From: Marixanthomonas spongiae
GTDB lineage: Bacteria; Bacteroidota; Bacteroidia; Flavobacteriales; Flavobacteriaceae
Assembly: GCF_003095375.1 (NCBI RefSeq)
Contig: NZ_QEHR01000002.1
Coordinates: forward strand, 186,001-250,000
Length of the DNA: 64,000 nucleotides
Direction: 5' to 3'
The notes under the pieces are model-generated. The model saw only the letters and a list, made by a program, of their open reading frames with translations, had not been told where the DNA came from and made no database searches. Positions 53,446 to 61,633 of this stretch are shown piece after piece (position 1 is the first letter of the stretch; each line of letters starts with the position of its first letter). The translations under genes and the position numbers were made by a program.

Positions 53446-54837
53446 CTATTCAATAGGTTCCGTTTTTATGTAGATCATTTCCTCTTTTTTATCCGTGTAG
53501 ATATAGCGGTACTCGTGTTCTAAAAAACCAACACTGTAGTTTCGTATGGTTTTGTTTTCATCCAGATCTTCCATATATTTTTCTTTATCTACATAGGTAT
53601 AGGTTGTTTCTGGATTTACGTTTTCTAAAACATCCAATTGCTTTGAAAGCACAAAAGTGATGGCTTCTGGTTTTTCTTTAAAATAAACAACATCCACTTC
53701 ATTATATAATTCAGGATTGGGGCCAAAACCACCGGGCATCATTGTCTGTTGCATTAGCATCTGTTGTTGCCACATCATTTGATGCATAAAAAACCAGTTG
53801 TGGTTGTAATGGTAGCTTACCGCATCAACATAATCTATGGTTACCGAATAGTTGCCTTCTTTTGTATGATTAACTGCAACGGTGGATGTAATCTTGTTGC
53901 GTTTGGCCTGCTTTAAAAATGCTTTATAATCATCAGAAATTCCACCTTGTCCTAAATCCTCACTGAGAAGAAAACTCTTTTCTTCCATACCGGTAGTTAA
54001 ATTGTTGATAGTTAGGTTTAAGTCCTTTTTTCCTATCACTACTGAAAATAGCCTGTCCTTTACTAAGTAGGAATTCCTGTCTTTAACTTTATCAAGCTTG
54101 TCAAGGTTAAATTCTTTTATAGAAAGAACTTTCGGGTTTTTTGGGTCTATTTCAAAAGTTTCTATAAAGTCTTTCCTTTCATCATTTTTAACAATGATAA
54201 ATTTATCACTTTCATAATAAGCCTGAAATTCTGATATCGAACCATTTTTTACATATTCGTCTGTAAATACTTCTTCTATAGCTTCTTTAAAAAGTCTTCT
54301 CACTTCTTTTTGTGAAACTTCAGGAATCGGTACACTTTCAGAATGAATGGAATTGACGCTTTCCAGTTCGGTGACCGTGATATGCTCTCCTCTGCGATCT
54401 ACTTCAAGGAAAATAGTTTTGTTGGGCAAACGGAAAATATGTTCCGGTTTTTCAAAATCATCCACTCGCTTACTGCTCGCATTTCCTGTTTCTATATCAA
54501 AATCAACAAGGGTCAATTGGTCATCCTGATAATTTAAAAGCGTAACGGTATTGGCGTTGTGATGGTATGAAATAATCTCCGGTATTTTATCGTAAGAGGT
54601 GGTCTCCAATTGTGTTATTTCTTGGTTGGCGTTTACATAAAAAGGTAACAAATCGTAGTTTCTGGTGTCCCTGTTTTTTGCTACCACTAGATGTATTGTA
54701 GCCTGTATGCCGATATTTACCGAATGTGTTTTTTCGAACTTATAGTTTTCCCCTAATGAAAAACTAAAAAGTTCATTTGCCGAGGTAATGGTGTAAGATG
54801 ATAGAAAAATGAATAAAGAAAGTATTGTTTGTTTCAT
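53446..54837 (-). CDS. Exported protein of unknown function
   Basis: This 463-residue protein has a signal peptide (residues 1-20, TSANE) and no lipobox. The first part is strand-rich (VNIGIQATIHLVVAKN). The middle has helical charged blocks (VRRLFKEAIEEVFTDEYV). A Met/Gln-rich section near residues 345-375 contains HQMMWQQQMLMQQTMM, an odd composition that might bind copper or mediate contacts. No known domain was recognised. It lies 39 bp downstream of the GNAT gene on the same strand and may be part of that transcript. Confidence 0.8.
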   Translation of the reverse strand: MKQTILSLFIFLSSYTITSANELFSFSLGENYKFEKTHSVNIGIQATIHLVVAKNRDTRNYDLLPFYVNANQEITQLETTSYDKIPEIISYHHNANTVTLLNYQDDQLTLVDFDIETGNASSKRVDDFEKPEHIFRLPNKTIFLEVDRRGEHITVTELESVNSIHSESVPIPEVSQKEVRRLFKEAIEEVFTDEYVKNGSISEFQAYYESDKFIIVKNDERKDFIETFEIDPKNPKVLSIKEFNLDKLDKVKDRNSYLVKDRLFSVVIGKKDLNLTINNLTTGMEEKSFLLSEDLGQGGISDDYKAFLKQAKRNKITSTVAVNHTKEGNYSVTIDYVDAVSYHYNHNWFFMHQMMWQQQMLMQQTMMPGGFGPNPELYNEVDVVYFKEKPEAITFVLSKQLDVLENVNPETTYTYVDKEKYMEDLDENKTIRNYSVGFLEHEYRYIYTDKKEEMIYIKTEPIE

Positions 54838-54876
54838 AAGTATGGATTTAAGCTTGGTAATATACTAAAACAAAAG

Positions 54877-55341
54877 TTACCGTTTTATAAATTTAAGCTC
54901 CATCTTTATATCACTCCGCTCATAAGGCACATCAGCTTCTTGCTCCACTTCAACAAACCCGAATTTCCTATAAATATAAATAGCATTTTCCAGCTTGGTA
55001 TTGGAATACAAAAAGAGTTTCTTAAAGTTATTCCGTTTTGCAAAATCGATACAATATTGCATCAATTTCTGTCCTATTTTCTTGCCGCGTTGGTTGGGCA
55101 AAACAGCCATTTTAGTTAATTCGAAAGCACCCTCTTCTTTCTTTAAAAGAGCAACGGTTCCTAAAACGATGTTATTTTCAAGTGCAAAAAAGATATGCCC
55201 ACCAGGATTTAAAATGTACTTGTCCGGATTGCTCAACACGTCCCGGTCAAAATCTTCCACATAAAAGTAGGTTTCTAACCATTCAACGTTGAGGTCGTAA
55301 AAGTCTTGAGCATACTGTGGTTCGTACGGTACTATTTTCAT
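54877..55341 (-). CDS. GNAT family N-acetyltransferase
   Basis: This 154-residue protein shows the GNAT core: HIFFALENNIVLGTVAL (beta strands 3-4), KMAVLPNQRGKKIGQKLMQY with the acetyl-CoA loop NQRGKKIG near residues 85-92, and LYSNTKLENAIYIYRKFGF near the end. The substrate is unknown. Its start overlaps the hutG stop by 4 bp, so it is translated with the histidine-degradation genes. Confidence 0.9.
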   Translation of the reverse strand: MKIVPYEPQYAQDFYDLNVEWLETYFYVEDFDRDVLSNPDKYILNPGGHIFFALENNIVLGTVALLKKEEGAFELTKMAVLPNQRGKKIGQKLMQYCIDFAKRNNFKKLFLYSNTKLENAIYIYRKFGFVEVEQEADVPYERSDIKMELKFIKR

Positions 55342-56348
55342 GAAGCGATACAGTCTGAAATTAAATATGAAATGGCTTTTCCTAATTGATTTGGGTTTGC
55401 TGAAAAGCTTGGGGCGCCTTCACAAATGTGAATGTACTTGCAGTTTTCTTTTTCTGAAAAATAGCGAATAAATTTCCGCGCTTCGGTCAAGGTAAAGCCG
55501 CTTGGTGTCATCGCGCTGCTGCCCATGTGTTCAATGGCGTCTAAATCTAATTCCACGCCAAAATATTCGGTTTTAGTATTTATAAATGCTTCAGCATTTT
55601 GAAGGGCTTTTGAAAACGATATTTTTTTTGAAATGGCAATTTCTTCAAAAATAGAATACTGAATGCGTTTAGGATTGGTGTCCATCGTTTCAAAAACCGC
55701 TTTTGAAGTATAATTGCGGTGAATCCCGAATATAGAATATTTGTTTAAAAACCCATCTTCAAAAGCATACGAAAAGCCATTGCCACTATGGCGGTGTTCC
55801 AGTGCCCTAAAATCGGTATGGGCATCAAAATTCACACAATTAATAGGCTTTCCAATGGCTTGCGAGGTCCCTTTTAAATTTCCGAAGCTATTATTATGAC
55901 CTCCGCCAATTATGATGGGTATCTTGTTTGCTTGAACGATTTGTTTGATGGTTTTGGAAACCTTATCGTCAATTTGGGTGACCAATTCGCCCAGTTTTTC
56001 AAAATAATGCGGATCGTCTTGCCCAATATTTTCGGCTTGCTCCATTTGGGTCTTACAATCTATTTCGCCTAAAACAATTAAATTTTCAGCTTGGGTAAAT
56101 GCATTGTTCTGAATGTTGCAAAACGACTGCAAAGCCGTAAGCCATGCATCGCGCGCGCCGGGTTTCCCGTGGTTGGCGCGTACGCCTATATCTTCGGGAA
56201 TGCCGAGCAAGACATATTTTGATGGGCTGTTTTTCAATGCGTCCCAATTGGTAACGGTCGTCACTGCTTGGCCCAGTTTTTCTTCGCCCAACCGCTTGCT
56301 TATAAATTGTTCAAGTTCTTTTTTTGAATAAAACCGTACTGTTTCCAT
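55338..56348 (-). CDS. hutG: Formimidoylglutamase, arginase family
   Basis: This 336-residue protein has the ureohydrolase manganese motifs: GGGHNNSFGN near residues 148-157, NFDAHTDFRALEHRHSGN near 172-189, and VELDLDAIE near 272-280. The sequence context (next to hutI) and length point to formimidoylglutamase, which cuts formimidoylglutamate to glutamate and formamide, the final step of histidine use. Its start overlaps the hutI stop codon (TAATG). The Ser of the arginase SxDxD motif is Glu here (ELDLD), so specificity rests on gene order. Confidence 0.88.
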   Translation of the reverse strand: METVRFYSKKELEQFISKRLGEEKLGQAVTTVTNWDALKNSPSKYVLLGIPEDIGVRANHGKPGARDAWLTALQSFCNIQNNAFTQAENLIVLGEIDCKTQMEQAENIGQDDPHYFEKLGELVTQIDDKVSKTIKQIVQANKIPIIIGGGHNNSFGNLKGTSQAIGKPINCVNFDAHTDFRALEHRHSGNGFSYAFEDGFLNKYSIFGIHRNYTSKAVFETMDTNPKRIQYSIFEEIAISKKISFSKALQNAEAFINTKTEYFGVELDLDAIEHMGSSAMTPSGFTLTEARKFIRYFSEKENCKYIHICEGAPSFSANPNQLGKAISYLISDCIAS

Positions 56349-57583
56349 TATATCAGCTCCCCGTTTATAATTACCGAATCGATTAAGTTGCTCCCGAAAG
56401 AATACGGCAAATATCCATACGATGGCACTTCTTTCGTAATGATAAGGCTCGCTGTTTTCCCTTTGGTAATACTGCCGTGGGTGTCGCTAATGCCCATGGC
56501 ATACGCTCCATTAATTGTGGCTGCATTAATCGCCTCTTCTGGTGTTAAGCGCATCTTTATACAGGCGGTAGCGACTACAAAATTCATATTTCCGCTGGGT
56601 GTAGAACCCGGATTGTAATCGGTGGCCAAGGCAAGTGGTAGCCCAGCATCAATTAACTTTCGGCCCGGTGTGTATGGAATGCTTAGAAAATAAGAGCAGG
56701 AGGGAAGCGCTACCGGCATCGTTTCGCTGCCTTTTAAAGCTTCAATGTCTTTGTCGGTCATGACTTCAAGGTGATCTACACTTAATGCGTTGTATTTAAC
56801 CCCAGTGGCGATCCCACCTATGGCATTGAATTGGTTCACGTGAATTTTAGGGATGAGCTTATGTTTTTGGGCTTCTTCTAGAATTCGTTCAGTTTCTTCA
56901 ACCGAAAAATACCCAACTTCACAAAACACATCTACATAATCGGCCAGCTTTTCTGCGGCAATCTTCGGCAGCATGTCGTTACAGATTAAATCAATGTACG
57001 CCGTTTTGTTTTCTTTGTATTCCGTGGGAACGGCGTGGGCACCCAAAAACGTGGTTTTCACCGTGACTGGATAGTGTTTTTCCAGTTTTTTGGCCACGCG
57101 AAGCATTTTAGATTCTGCTTCGGTGGTGAGGCCGTAGCCGCTTTTTATTTCAATGGCAGCCGTTCCCAGTTTCATCACTTCTTCCAGCCGTTTGGCCGAT
57201 TGGCTGTAGAGCTCTTTTTCTGAAGTTTCTTGCAGTTTCTTGGCGCTATTGACAATTCCGCCGCCTTTTTCAGCAATTTCTTGATACGATAAGCCTTTAA
57301 TCCTGTCAACAAATTCCTGCTCGCGGTTGCCGGCATACACAATATGTGTATGCGAATCGCACCAAGCTGGCATCACGATTTTACCCGTGCAGTCTATGGG
57401 TTTAAAACCTTCAATTTCCGGAAGGTTTTTCATGTCGCCATAGTCAGCAATCTTACCGTTTTCAACCAGTAACCATGCATTCTCTATTTTGGGTAAATTT
57501 CCCATTTCTTTTCCGCTGACTTTCTTCGGCGGATTTTCACGGGTTTGTAACAGCGTTTTTATGTTTGTGAGTAGTAATTTCAT
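56348..57583 (-). CDS. hutI: Imidazolonepropionase
   Basis: This 411-residue metal-dependent amidohydrolase has the motif CDSHTHIVYAG near residues 74-84, the KSGYGLTTEAE block near 145-155 and HVNQFNAIGG near 240-250. The later HLEVMTDKDI and DYNPGSTPSGNMNFV follow, the second typical of HutI. It opens imidazolonepropionate to formimidoylglutamate in histidine degradation. hutU and hutH are not in the window. A TATCTTTA element ends 4 bp before the start codon, so the message may be leaderless or nearly so. Confidence 0.93.
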   Translation of the reverse strand: MKLLLTNIKTLLQTRENPPKKVSGKEMGNLPKIENAWLLVENGKIADYGDMKNLPEIEGFKPIDCTGKIVMPAWCDSHTHIVYAGNREQEFVDRIKGLSYQEIAEKGGGIVNSAKKLQETSEKELYSQSAKRLEEVMKLGTAAIEIKSGYGLTTEAESKMLRVAKKLEKHYPVTVKTTFLGAHAVPTEYKENKTAYIDLICNDMLPKIAAEKLADYVDVFCEVGYFSVEETERILEEAQKHKLIPKIHVNQFNAIGGIATGVKYNALSVDHLEVMTDKDIEALKGSETMPVALPSCSYFLSIPYTPGRKLIDAGLPLALATDYNPGSTPSGNMNFVVATACIKMRLTPEEAINAATINGAYAMGISDTHGSITKGKTASLIITKEVPSYGYLPYSFGSNLIDSVIINGELI

Positions 57584-57646
57584 ACCATAAAGATAGTAAA
57601 CTTGACAAGGAATTTATACCTTAGACGTTCAGAAAATTTCAGAAGT

Positions 57647-58819
57647 ATGAAAAAGAAAAATTTAGGAATAAATACCATTTGTACACACGTTGGTGAAGTA
57701 AAGGACGAACAGTTTAAAGGAGCCGTTTCCCCTATTTATCCATCAAGTTCCTATGCCTATGAAGGCGTGGATGTAAAACGCTATCCACGGTATTTTAACA
57801 CTCCCAATCAAGAAGCGCTTTGCGAAAAAATTGCCATGCTCGAGAAAACCGAAGCTGGTTTGATCTTTGGAAGCGGGATGGCCGCCATCAGTACTACAAT
57901 GTTGGCTTTTTTACACGCCGGCGATCACGTGGTGTTGCAAAAAGCTTTGTATGGCGGGACTTATAATTTTGTGGTGGAAGAATTTGATAAATTTGGGATT
58001 GAGTATGATTTTACCGATGGTTTTTCTGAAGCCGATTTCACTTCCAAAATAAAGGAAAATACCAAAGTCATTTTTGTGGAAACCCCTTCCAATCCGTTGA
58101 TGCTCATAACCGATTTGGAAATGATTTCACGAATAGCAAAAGAGCAAAATATCGTTACGATGATCGATAACACCTTTGCGTCGCCTATTAATCAAAATCC
58201 GGCCGATTTCGGCATTGATGTTATGATACACAGCGCAACCAAATATATGGGCGGCCATAGCGATATTTGTGCGGGAGCCGTTGCCGCTTCCGAAGCGCAC
58301 ATCACCAAAATTTGGAACATCGCCAAAAACCTCGGCGGTAGCCTGAGCGATTATACCGTTTGGCTGTTGGAACGCAGCATGAAAACCATGAAACTCCGTG
58401 TAAAGGCCCAAAATAAAAACGCTAAGAAGTTGGCCAAATGGTTAGAGGCACATGAATTGGTGAAAAAAGTGTATTACCCCGGTTTAAAAAACCATCCAGA
58501 CCATCAATTGGCAAAAAAACAGATGCGGGGATACAGTGGCATGCTTTCGTTTGAATTAATCGAAGAGTTGGATGCTTCCAAGTTTATGAAATCGCTGAAA
58601 TTGATTAAAGAATCGATGAGTTTGGCTGGCGTGGAATCGACCATTTTATCGCCTGCTAAAACATCGCACGCATTGCTTTCTTCTGAAGAAAGAGAACGAC
58701 AGGGCATTAGCAATGGATTGTTGCGTTTTTCTGTAGGGATTGAAGAAAAAAACGACTTAATATACGATTTGGAACAAGCATTTGAAGCGGTTTCTAATAA
58801 AGAAATACAAAAAGCATAA
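57647..58819 (+). CDS. Cys/Met metabolism PLP enzyme (methionine gamma-lyase type)
   Basis: The start at 57647 gives 390 residues beginning MKKKNLGINTICTHVGE; an in-frame start to 57602 would reach into the hutI promoter. The PLP lysine is in SATKYMGGHSDICAG near residue 198. The substrate-loop SSYAYEG, FGSGMAAISTTMLAFL and SLAGVESTILSPAKTSHALL match cystathionine beta/gamma-lyase and methionine gamma-lyase. It would release thiols, H2S or methanethiol from sulfur amino acids. bshB1 starts 3 bp after its stop, hinting at a link to thiol supply. Exact substrate is uncertain, so no gene symbol. Confidence 0.87.
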   Translation: MKKKNLGINTICTHVGEVKDEQFKGAVSPIYPSSSYAYEGVDVKRYPRYFNTPNQEALCEKIAMLEKTEAGLIFGSGMAAISTTMLAFLHAGDHVVLQKALYGGTYNFVVEEFDKFGIEYDFTDGFSEADFTSKIKENTKVIFVETPSNPLMLITDLEMISRIAKEQNIVTMIDNTFASPINQNPADFGIDVMIHSATKYMGGHSDICAGAVAASEAHITKIWNIAKNLGGSLSDYTVWLLERSMKTMKLRVKAQNKNAKKLAKWLEAHELVKKVYYPGLKNHPDHQLAKKQMRGYSGMLSFELIEELDASKFMKSLKLIKESMSLAGVESTILSPAKTSHALLSSEERERQGISNGLLRFSVGIEEKNDLIYDLEQAFEAVSNKEIQKA

Positions 58820-58822
58820 AGC

Positions 58823-59539
58823 ATGAAGTTAGATATATTGGCCATTGGCGCTCACCCAGATGATGTAGAATTGAGCTGCGCAGGAACTATTGCAAAAGAA
58901 GTGACCAACGGAAAAAAAGTAGGAATCCTCGATTTAACCCGTGGCGAACTGGGAACAAGGGGCACTGCCAAAATACGGGACAAAGAAGCACGGGATGCGG
59001 CTGAAGTTTTGGGTGTTGCGGTACGGCACAACTTACAGTTTTCCGATGGGTTTTTTGTGAACAATGCTGCCAGCCAGTTGGAGGTCATTAAAATCATTCG
59101 GAAATACCGTCCCGAAATCGTATTGTGCAACGCCATAGACGACCGCCATATTGACCACGGAAAAGGCAGTAAATTGGTCAGTGATGCTTGTTTTTTAAGT
59201 GGTTTACGAAAAATAGAGACCATTCACGAAGACAATCATCAAAAAGAATGGCGGCCTAAACACGTGTACCATTACATACAATGGAAAGACCTAACACCAG
59301 ATTTTGTGGTGGACATTACCGGGTTTCTGGATAAAAAACTCGAATCGGTCGCAGCATATAAAAGTCAGTTTTTTGATGAAAATTCCAAAGAACCCATAAC
59401 GCCCATCGCCACGGCGAATTTTAATGAAAGCATTACCTACCGGGCACAAAACTTGGGAAGACTCATTGGTGTGGAACACGGCGAGGGCTTTACGGCAGAG
59501 CGTTACGTTGCCGTGGACTCTATTTTTGATTTGATATAA
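58823..59539 (+). CDS. bshB1: Bacillithiol biosynthesis deacetylase BshB1
   Basis: This 238-residue LmbE-like zinc hydrolase has the metal motif GAHPDDVELSCAG near residues 8-20 and the metal His in DDRHIDHGKGS near 109-119. The BshB1-type LTRGELGTRGTAKIRDKEA near 38-56 also matches. It removes the acetyl group from GlcNAc-malate, the second step of bacillithiol synthesis. The cysteine ligase (bshC) and bshA genes are not in the window. It directly follows a sulfur amino acid lyase gene. The tRNA-His promoter lies 22 bp after its stop codon. Confidence 0.93.
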   Translation: MKLDILAIGAHPDDVELSCAGTIAKEVTNGKKVGILDLTRGELGTRGTAKIRDKEARDAAEVLGVAVRHNLQFSDGFFVNNAASQLEVIKIIRKYRPEIVLCNAIDDRHIDHGKGSKLVSDACFLSGLRKIETIHEDNHQKEWRPKHVYHYIQWKDLTPDFVVDITGFLDKKLESVAAYKSQFFDENSKEPITPIATANFNESITYRAQNLGRLIGVEHGEGFTAERYVAVDSIFDLI

Positions 59540-59560
59540 AAAATTTGTGTTATTTTTGTC

Positions 59561-59591
59561 TTGTGCAAAAGCTGTAAATGCCTTATCTTTG
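59561..59591 (+). promoter_or_regulatory. Promoter of tRNA-His
   Basis: TTG (59561-59563), a 20-bp spacer and TATCTTTG (59584-59591) match the Bacteroidota consensus. About 50 nt of precursor separate it from the tRNA. Confidence 0.78.
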
Positions 59592-59640
59592 CACCCGCCT
59601 GTCAAGTATTGATGGGCTCGCTTTTAAAGCGAAATGTTAT

Positions 59641-59715
59641 GGTGGTTGTAGCTCAGCTGGTTAGAGCGCCTGATTGTGGTTCAGGAGGTCGTCGGTTCGA
59701 AACCGATCTTCCACC
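59641..59715 (+). tRNA. tRNA-His (GTG anticodon)
   Basis: The cloverleaf reads clearly: D-stem GCTC/GAGC (from 59651), anticodon stem CCTGA/TCAGG with loop TTGTGGT (anticodon GTG), T-stem GTCGG/CCGAT with loop TTCGAAA. G at 59641 is the extra G(-1) opposite C73 that histidine tRNAs need. The acceptor GTGGTTG/CTTCCAC has T-T oppositions at 5:68 and 6:67, an unusual feature. CCA is not encoded. The anticodon and G(-1) leave no doubt about identity. Confidence 0.93.
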
Positions 59716-59725
59716 CAAAAAGACC

Positions 59726-59754
59726 AAGCCTCTCGGAAACGAGGGGCTTTTTTT
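59726..59754 (+). terminator. Terminator of tRNA-His
   Basis: AAGCCTCTCG (59726-59735) and CGAGGGGCTT (59740-59749) form a 10-bp stem (one T-G) with a GAAA tetraloop and a long T-run. It starts 11 nt after the tRNA. Confidence 0.9.
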
Positions 59755-59820
59755 GTTTCGGGCAAACTGTCCCCACCCAGCCTCCCCAAAGGGGAGGAGA
59801 CTTTAGGTTTTATTTTTTCA

Positions 59821-60000
59821 GCACCCAGCCTCCATCACCCAGCACCCATCATCCATCACCCAGCCTCTAGCACCCATCATCCAGCATCCATCACCCATCA
59901 CCCGTCATCCATCACCCGTCATCCATCACCCAGCATCCAGCCTCTAGCACCCATCATCCATCATCCAGCATCCATCACCCGTCATCCATCACCCAGCATC
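59821..60000. repeat. 180-bp degenerate heptanucleotide tandem array
   Basis: About 25.7 heptamers follow one another without gaps. They are built from TCACCCA, TCATCCA, TCACCCG, GCATCCA, GCACCCA and GCCTCTA types, for example GCACCCA-GCCTCCA-TCACCCA at the start. The array lies between tRNA-His and the convergent M28 peptidase gene. Its last bases (TC) together with the next A form the peptidase stop codon (TGA on the minus strand). The pattern is strand-skewed (C-rich on plus). No coding sense is apparent on the plus strand. Confidence 0.92.
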
Positions 60001-61009
60001 AAAGCTTATCAGCCATAATCCTGTCTTCCCGGTTGGCTATTTCCCAAGCCGTCTGAAAAATGAGTTGGGCTCGTTTTGCCAATAAATCATATTCAATTTT
60101 ATCGGGTGTGTCGGTGGGTTTGTGGTAATCTTCGTGTACGCCGTTAAAGTAAAAAATAATCGGGATGTTGTGCTTGGCAAAGTTGTAATGGTCGCTGCGG
60201 TAATAAAAACGGTTGGGATCGTTTTCATCGTTGTAGGTGTAATCCAATTCCAAATTGGTGTATTGGTCATTTACTTTTTCCGAAAGATCGTGCAGTTCTT
60301 GGCTCAACCGGTCGCTACCAATTAAATAAACATAATTGGGGTTGTCCTTTTTATCGGGATCAATACGGCCAATCATATCGGTGTTGAGGTTGACCACCGT
60401 GTTTTTTAATGGAAAGAGCGGATTTTCGGTATAGTAGCGCGAGCCGTACAACCCTATTTCTTCGCCGGTAACGTGTAAAAATAATATAGAGCGCTTGGGG
60501 CCGTTTCCGTCTTTCACGGCTTGTTGAAACGCTTCGGCTATTTCCAGCATTGCGACCGTCCCGCTACCGTCATCATCGGCTCCGTTATATATGGTGCCGT
60601 CTTCACGCATGCCCACATGGTCGTAATGGGCCGAAAGCACCAATATTTCATCGGGTTTCTCAGAGCCTTCAATAAAAGCGACAACGTTTTCCGAAGATTT
60701 GGGATCTTCCATTCTGTCAAAATATTCGGCGGGGATGTTTTGGTAATAATTGTTGGGTGCTATGGGAGAAGCAATGTTGTGGTCTTGATAAAAATTCCGA
60801 AGGTATTCCGCAGCCAACTTTTGCCCTTTTTCGCCCGTCATCCGGCCTTGCATCTCATCGCTGGCAAAGGTATAGAGCATGGTTTCTAATTCGTCAGCGG
60901 TAATGCCATTGGCATAATCCACCCGTGTTTTTTTGGTTGAAGTAGTTGTTTGTGCTGTGTTGCACGAAATAACAAGTAACGATAGCAGGGAAAGAAAAAG
61001 ATATTTCAT
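59999..61009 (-). CDS. M28 family metallopeptidase lipoprotein
   Basis: This 336-residue protein has a lipobox LLVISC|N at residues 11-17. The zinc ligands and catalytic residues of M28 aminopeptidases are visible: SAHYDHVG near 126-133 (His128, Asp130), NGADDDGSG near 142-150 (Asp145), TGEEIGLYG near 181-189 (Glu183/Glu184), NTDMIGRID near 215 and, toward the end, the terminal metal-binding HNIPIIFYFNGVHEDYH. It should remove amino acids from peptides at the cell surface or periplasm. It converges with tRNA-His, and the heptamer array sits at its 3' end and overlaps the stop codon. Confidence 0.92.
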   Translation of the reverse strand: MKYLFLSLLSLLVISCNTAQTTTSTKKTRVDYANGITADELETMLYTFASDEMQGRMTGEKGQKLAAEYLRNFYQDHNIASPIAPNNYYQNIPAEYFDRMEDPKSSENVVAFIEGSEKPDEILVLSAHYDHVGMREDGTIYNGADDDGSGTVAMLEIAEAFQQAVKDGNGPKRSILFLHVTGEEIGLYGSRYYTENPLFPLKNTVVNLNTDMIGRIDPDKKDNPNYVYLIGSDRLSQELHDLSEKVNDQYTNLELDYTYNDENDPNRFYYRSDHYNFAKHNIPIIFYFNGVHEDYHKPTDTPDKIEYDLLAKRAQLIFQTAWEIANREDRIMADKL

Positions 61010-61173
61010 GGATAAAAAATATGGATTGTTAAAAAGTATGTTTTATTGGTAAATTAAAAGATAGAATGAATTTTTTAAATCGTGGTCTCCCTTGCCTGTT
61101 CGAGCCTTCTGGGCAGCAATCAAGATCAAAGGCAAAAACCAATTGGCTTTAAATATTAATGATGATGGACCAC

Positions 61174-61491
61174 TTATTTAAACGACGTGAGTTCATAAGT
61201 GTTTTCGTCTGTTTTTTTATACGTTAGCCTATGTGTATTTACTATTTCGTTGCCGTCCTGGTCTTGCGATTTTATGGAGATTTTCACCACATAGATGGTT
61301 TCCACGTTTTCGGTGCTGGAAGCTTCTTTAGAAACCTCAATGTTTTCCTTGTTGAAAGTGGTGCCTTCCGGAAGGTCCATTTGTTTCTTTACTTCGGCTA
61401 CCGCCATATCACGAACGGTCTGGGTGTCGTCTGTGTCGCTTGCACAGGCAAACAATAAAGTTGAAAATAATAAAATTGCAAATCGTTTCAT
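61174..61491 (-). CDS. Small lipoprotein, unknown function
   Basis: This 105-residue protein has a lipobox (LLFAC|A at residues 12-16) and an acidic Asp/Thr-rich linker. A short beta-rich domain follows (FNKENIEVSK, VETIYVVKISIKSQDQDG). No family was recognised. A TATCTTTA element (minus strand, about 61525) lies about 30 bp before the start. It stands alone between two other genes. Confidence 0.75.
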   Translation of the reverse strand: MKRFAILLFSTLLFACASDTDDTQTVRDMAVAEVKKQMDLPEGTTFNKENIEVSKEASSTENVETIYVVKISIKSQDQDGNEIVNTHRLTYKKTDENTYELTSFK

Positions 61492-61608
61492 AATTACATA
61501 GTTTGGATGCCGATAAAGATAGTTGAAGTTAGCACCTATTTTCTAAAAATTATGTGAAAATACACAAAGCGCTTACAAGTATCATACTATGTGAACCACA
61601 ACAATCCG

Positions 61609-61616
61609 TATCTTTG
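61609..61616 (+). promoter_or_regulatory. Minus-7 element for the MBL-rhodanese gene
   Basis: TATCTTTG matches TAnnTTTG and lies 17 bp before the start codon; a clear TTG at the right distance is missing. Confidence 0.5.
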
Positions 61617-61633
61617 TTGCAAATTATTTAAAA

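Noticed and set aside
59821-60000. Possible CRISPR array
   Set aside because: The period is only 7 bp with no spacer-length unique segments and no cas genes. It is a heptamer tandem array.
59674-60018. Plus-strand frame across tRNA-His and the heptamer array (His/Pro/Ser-rich)
   Set aside because: It begins inside the tRNA gene and its composition simply translates the heptamers; the terminator lies inside it.
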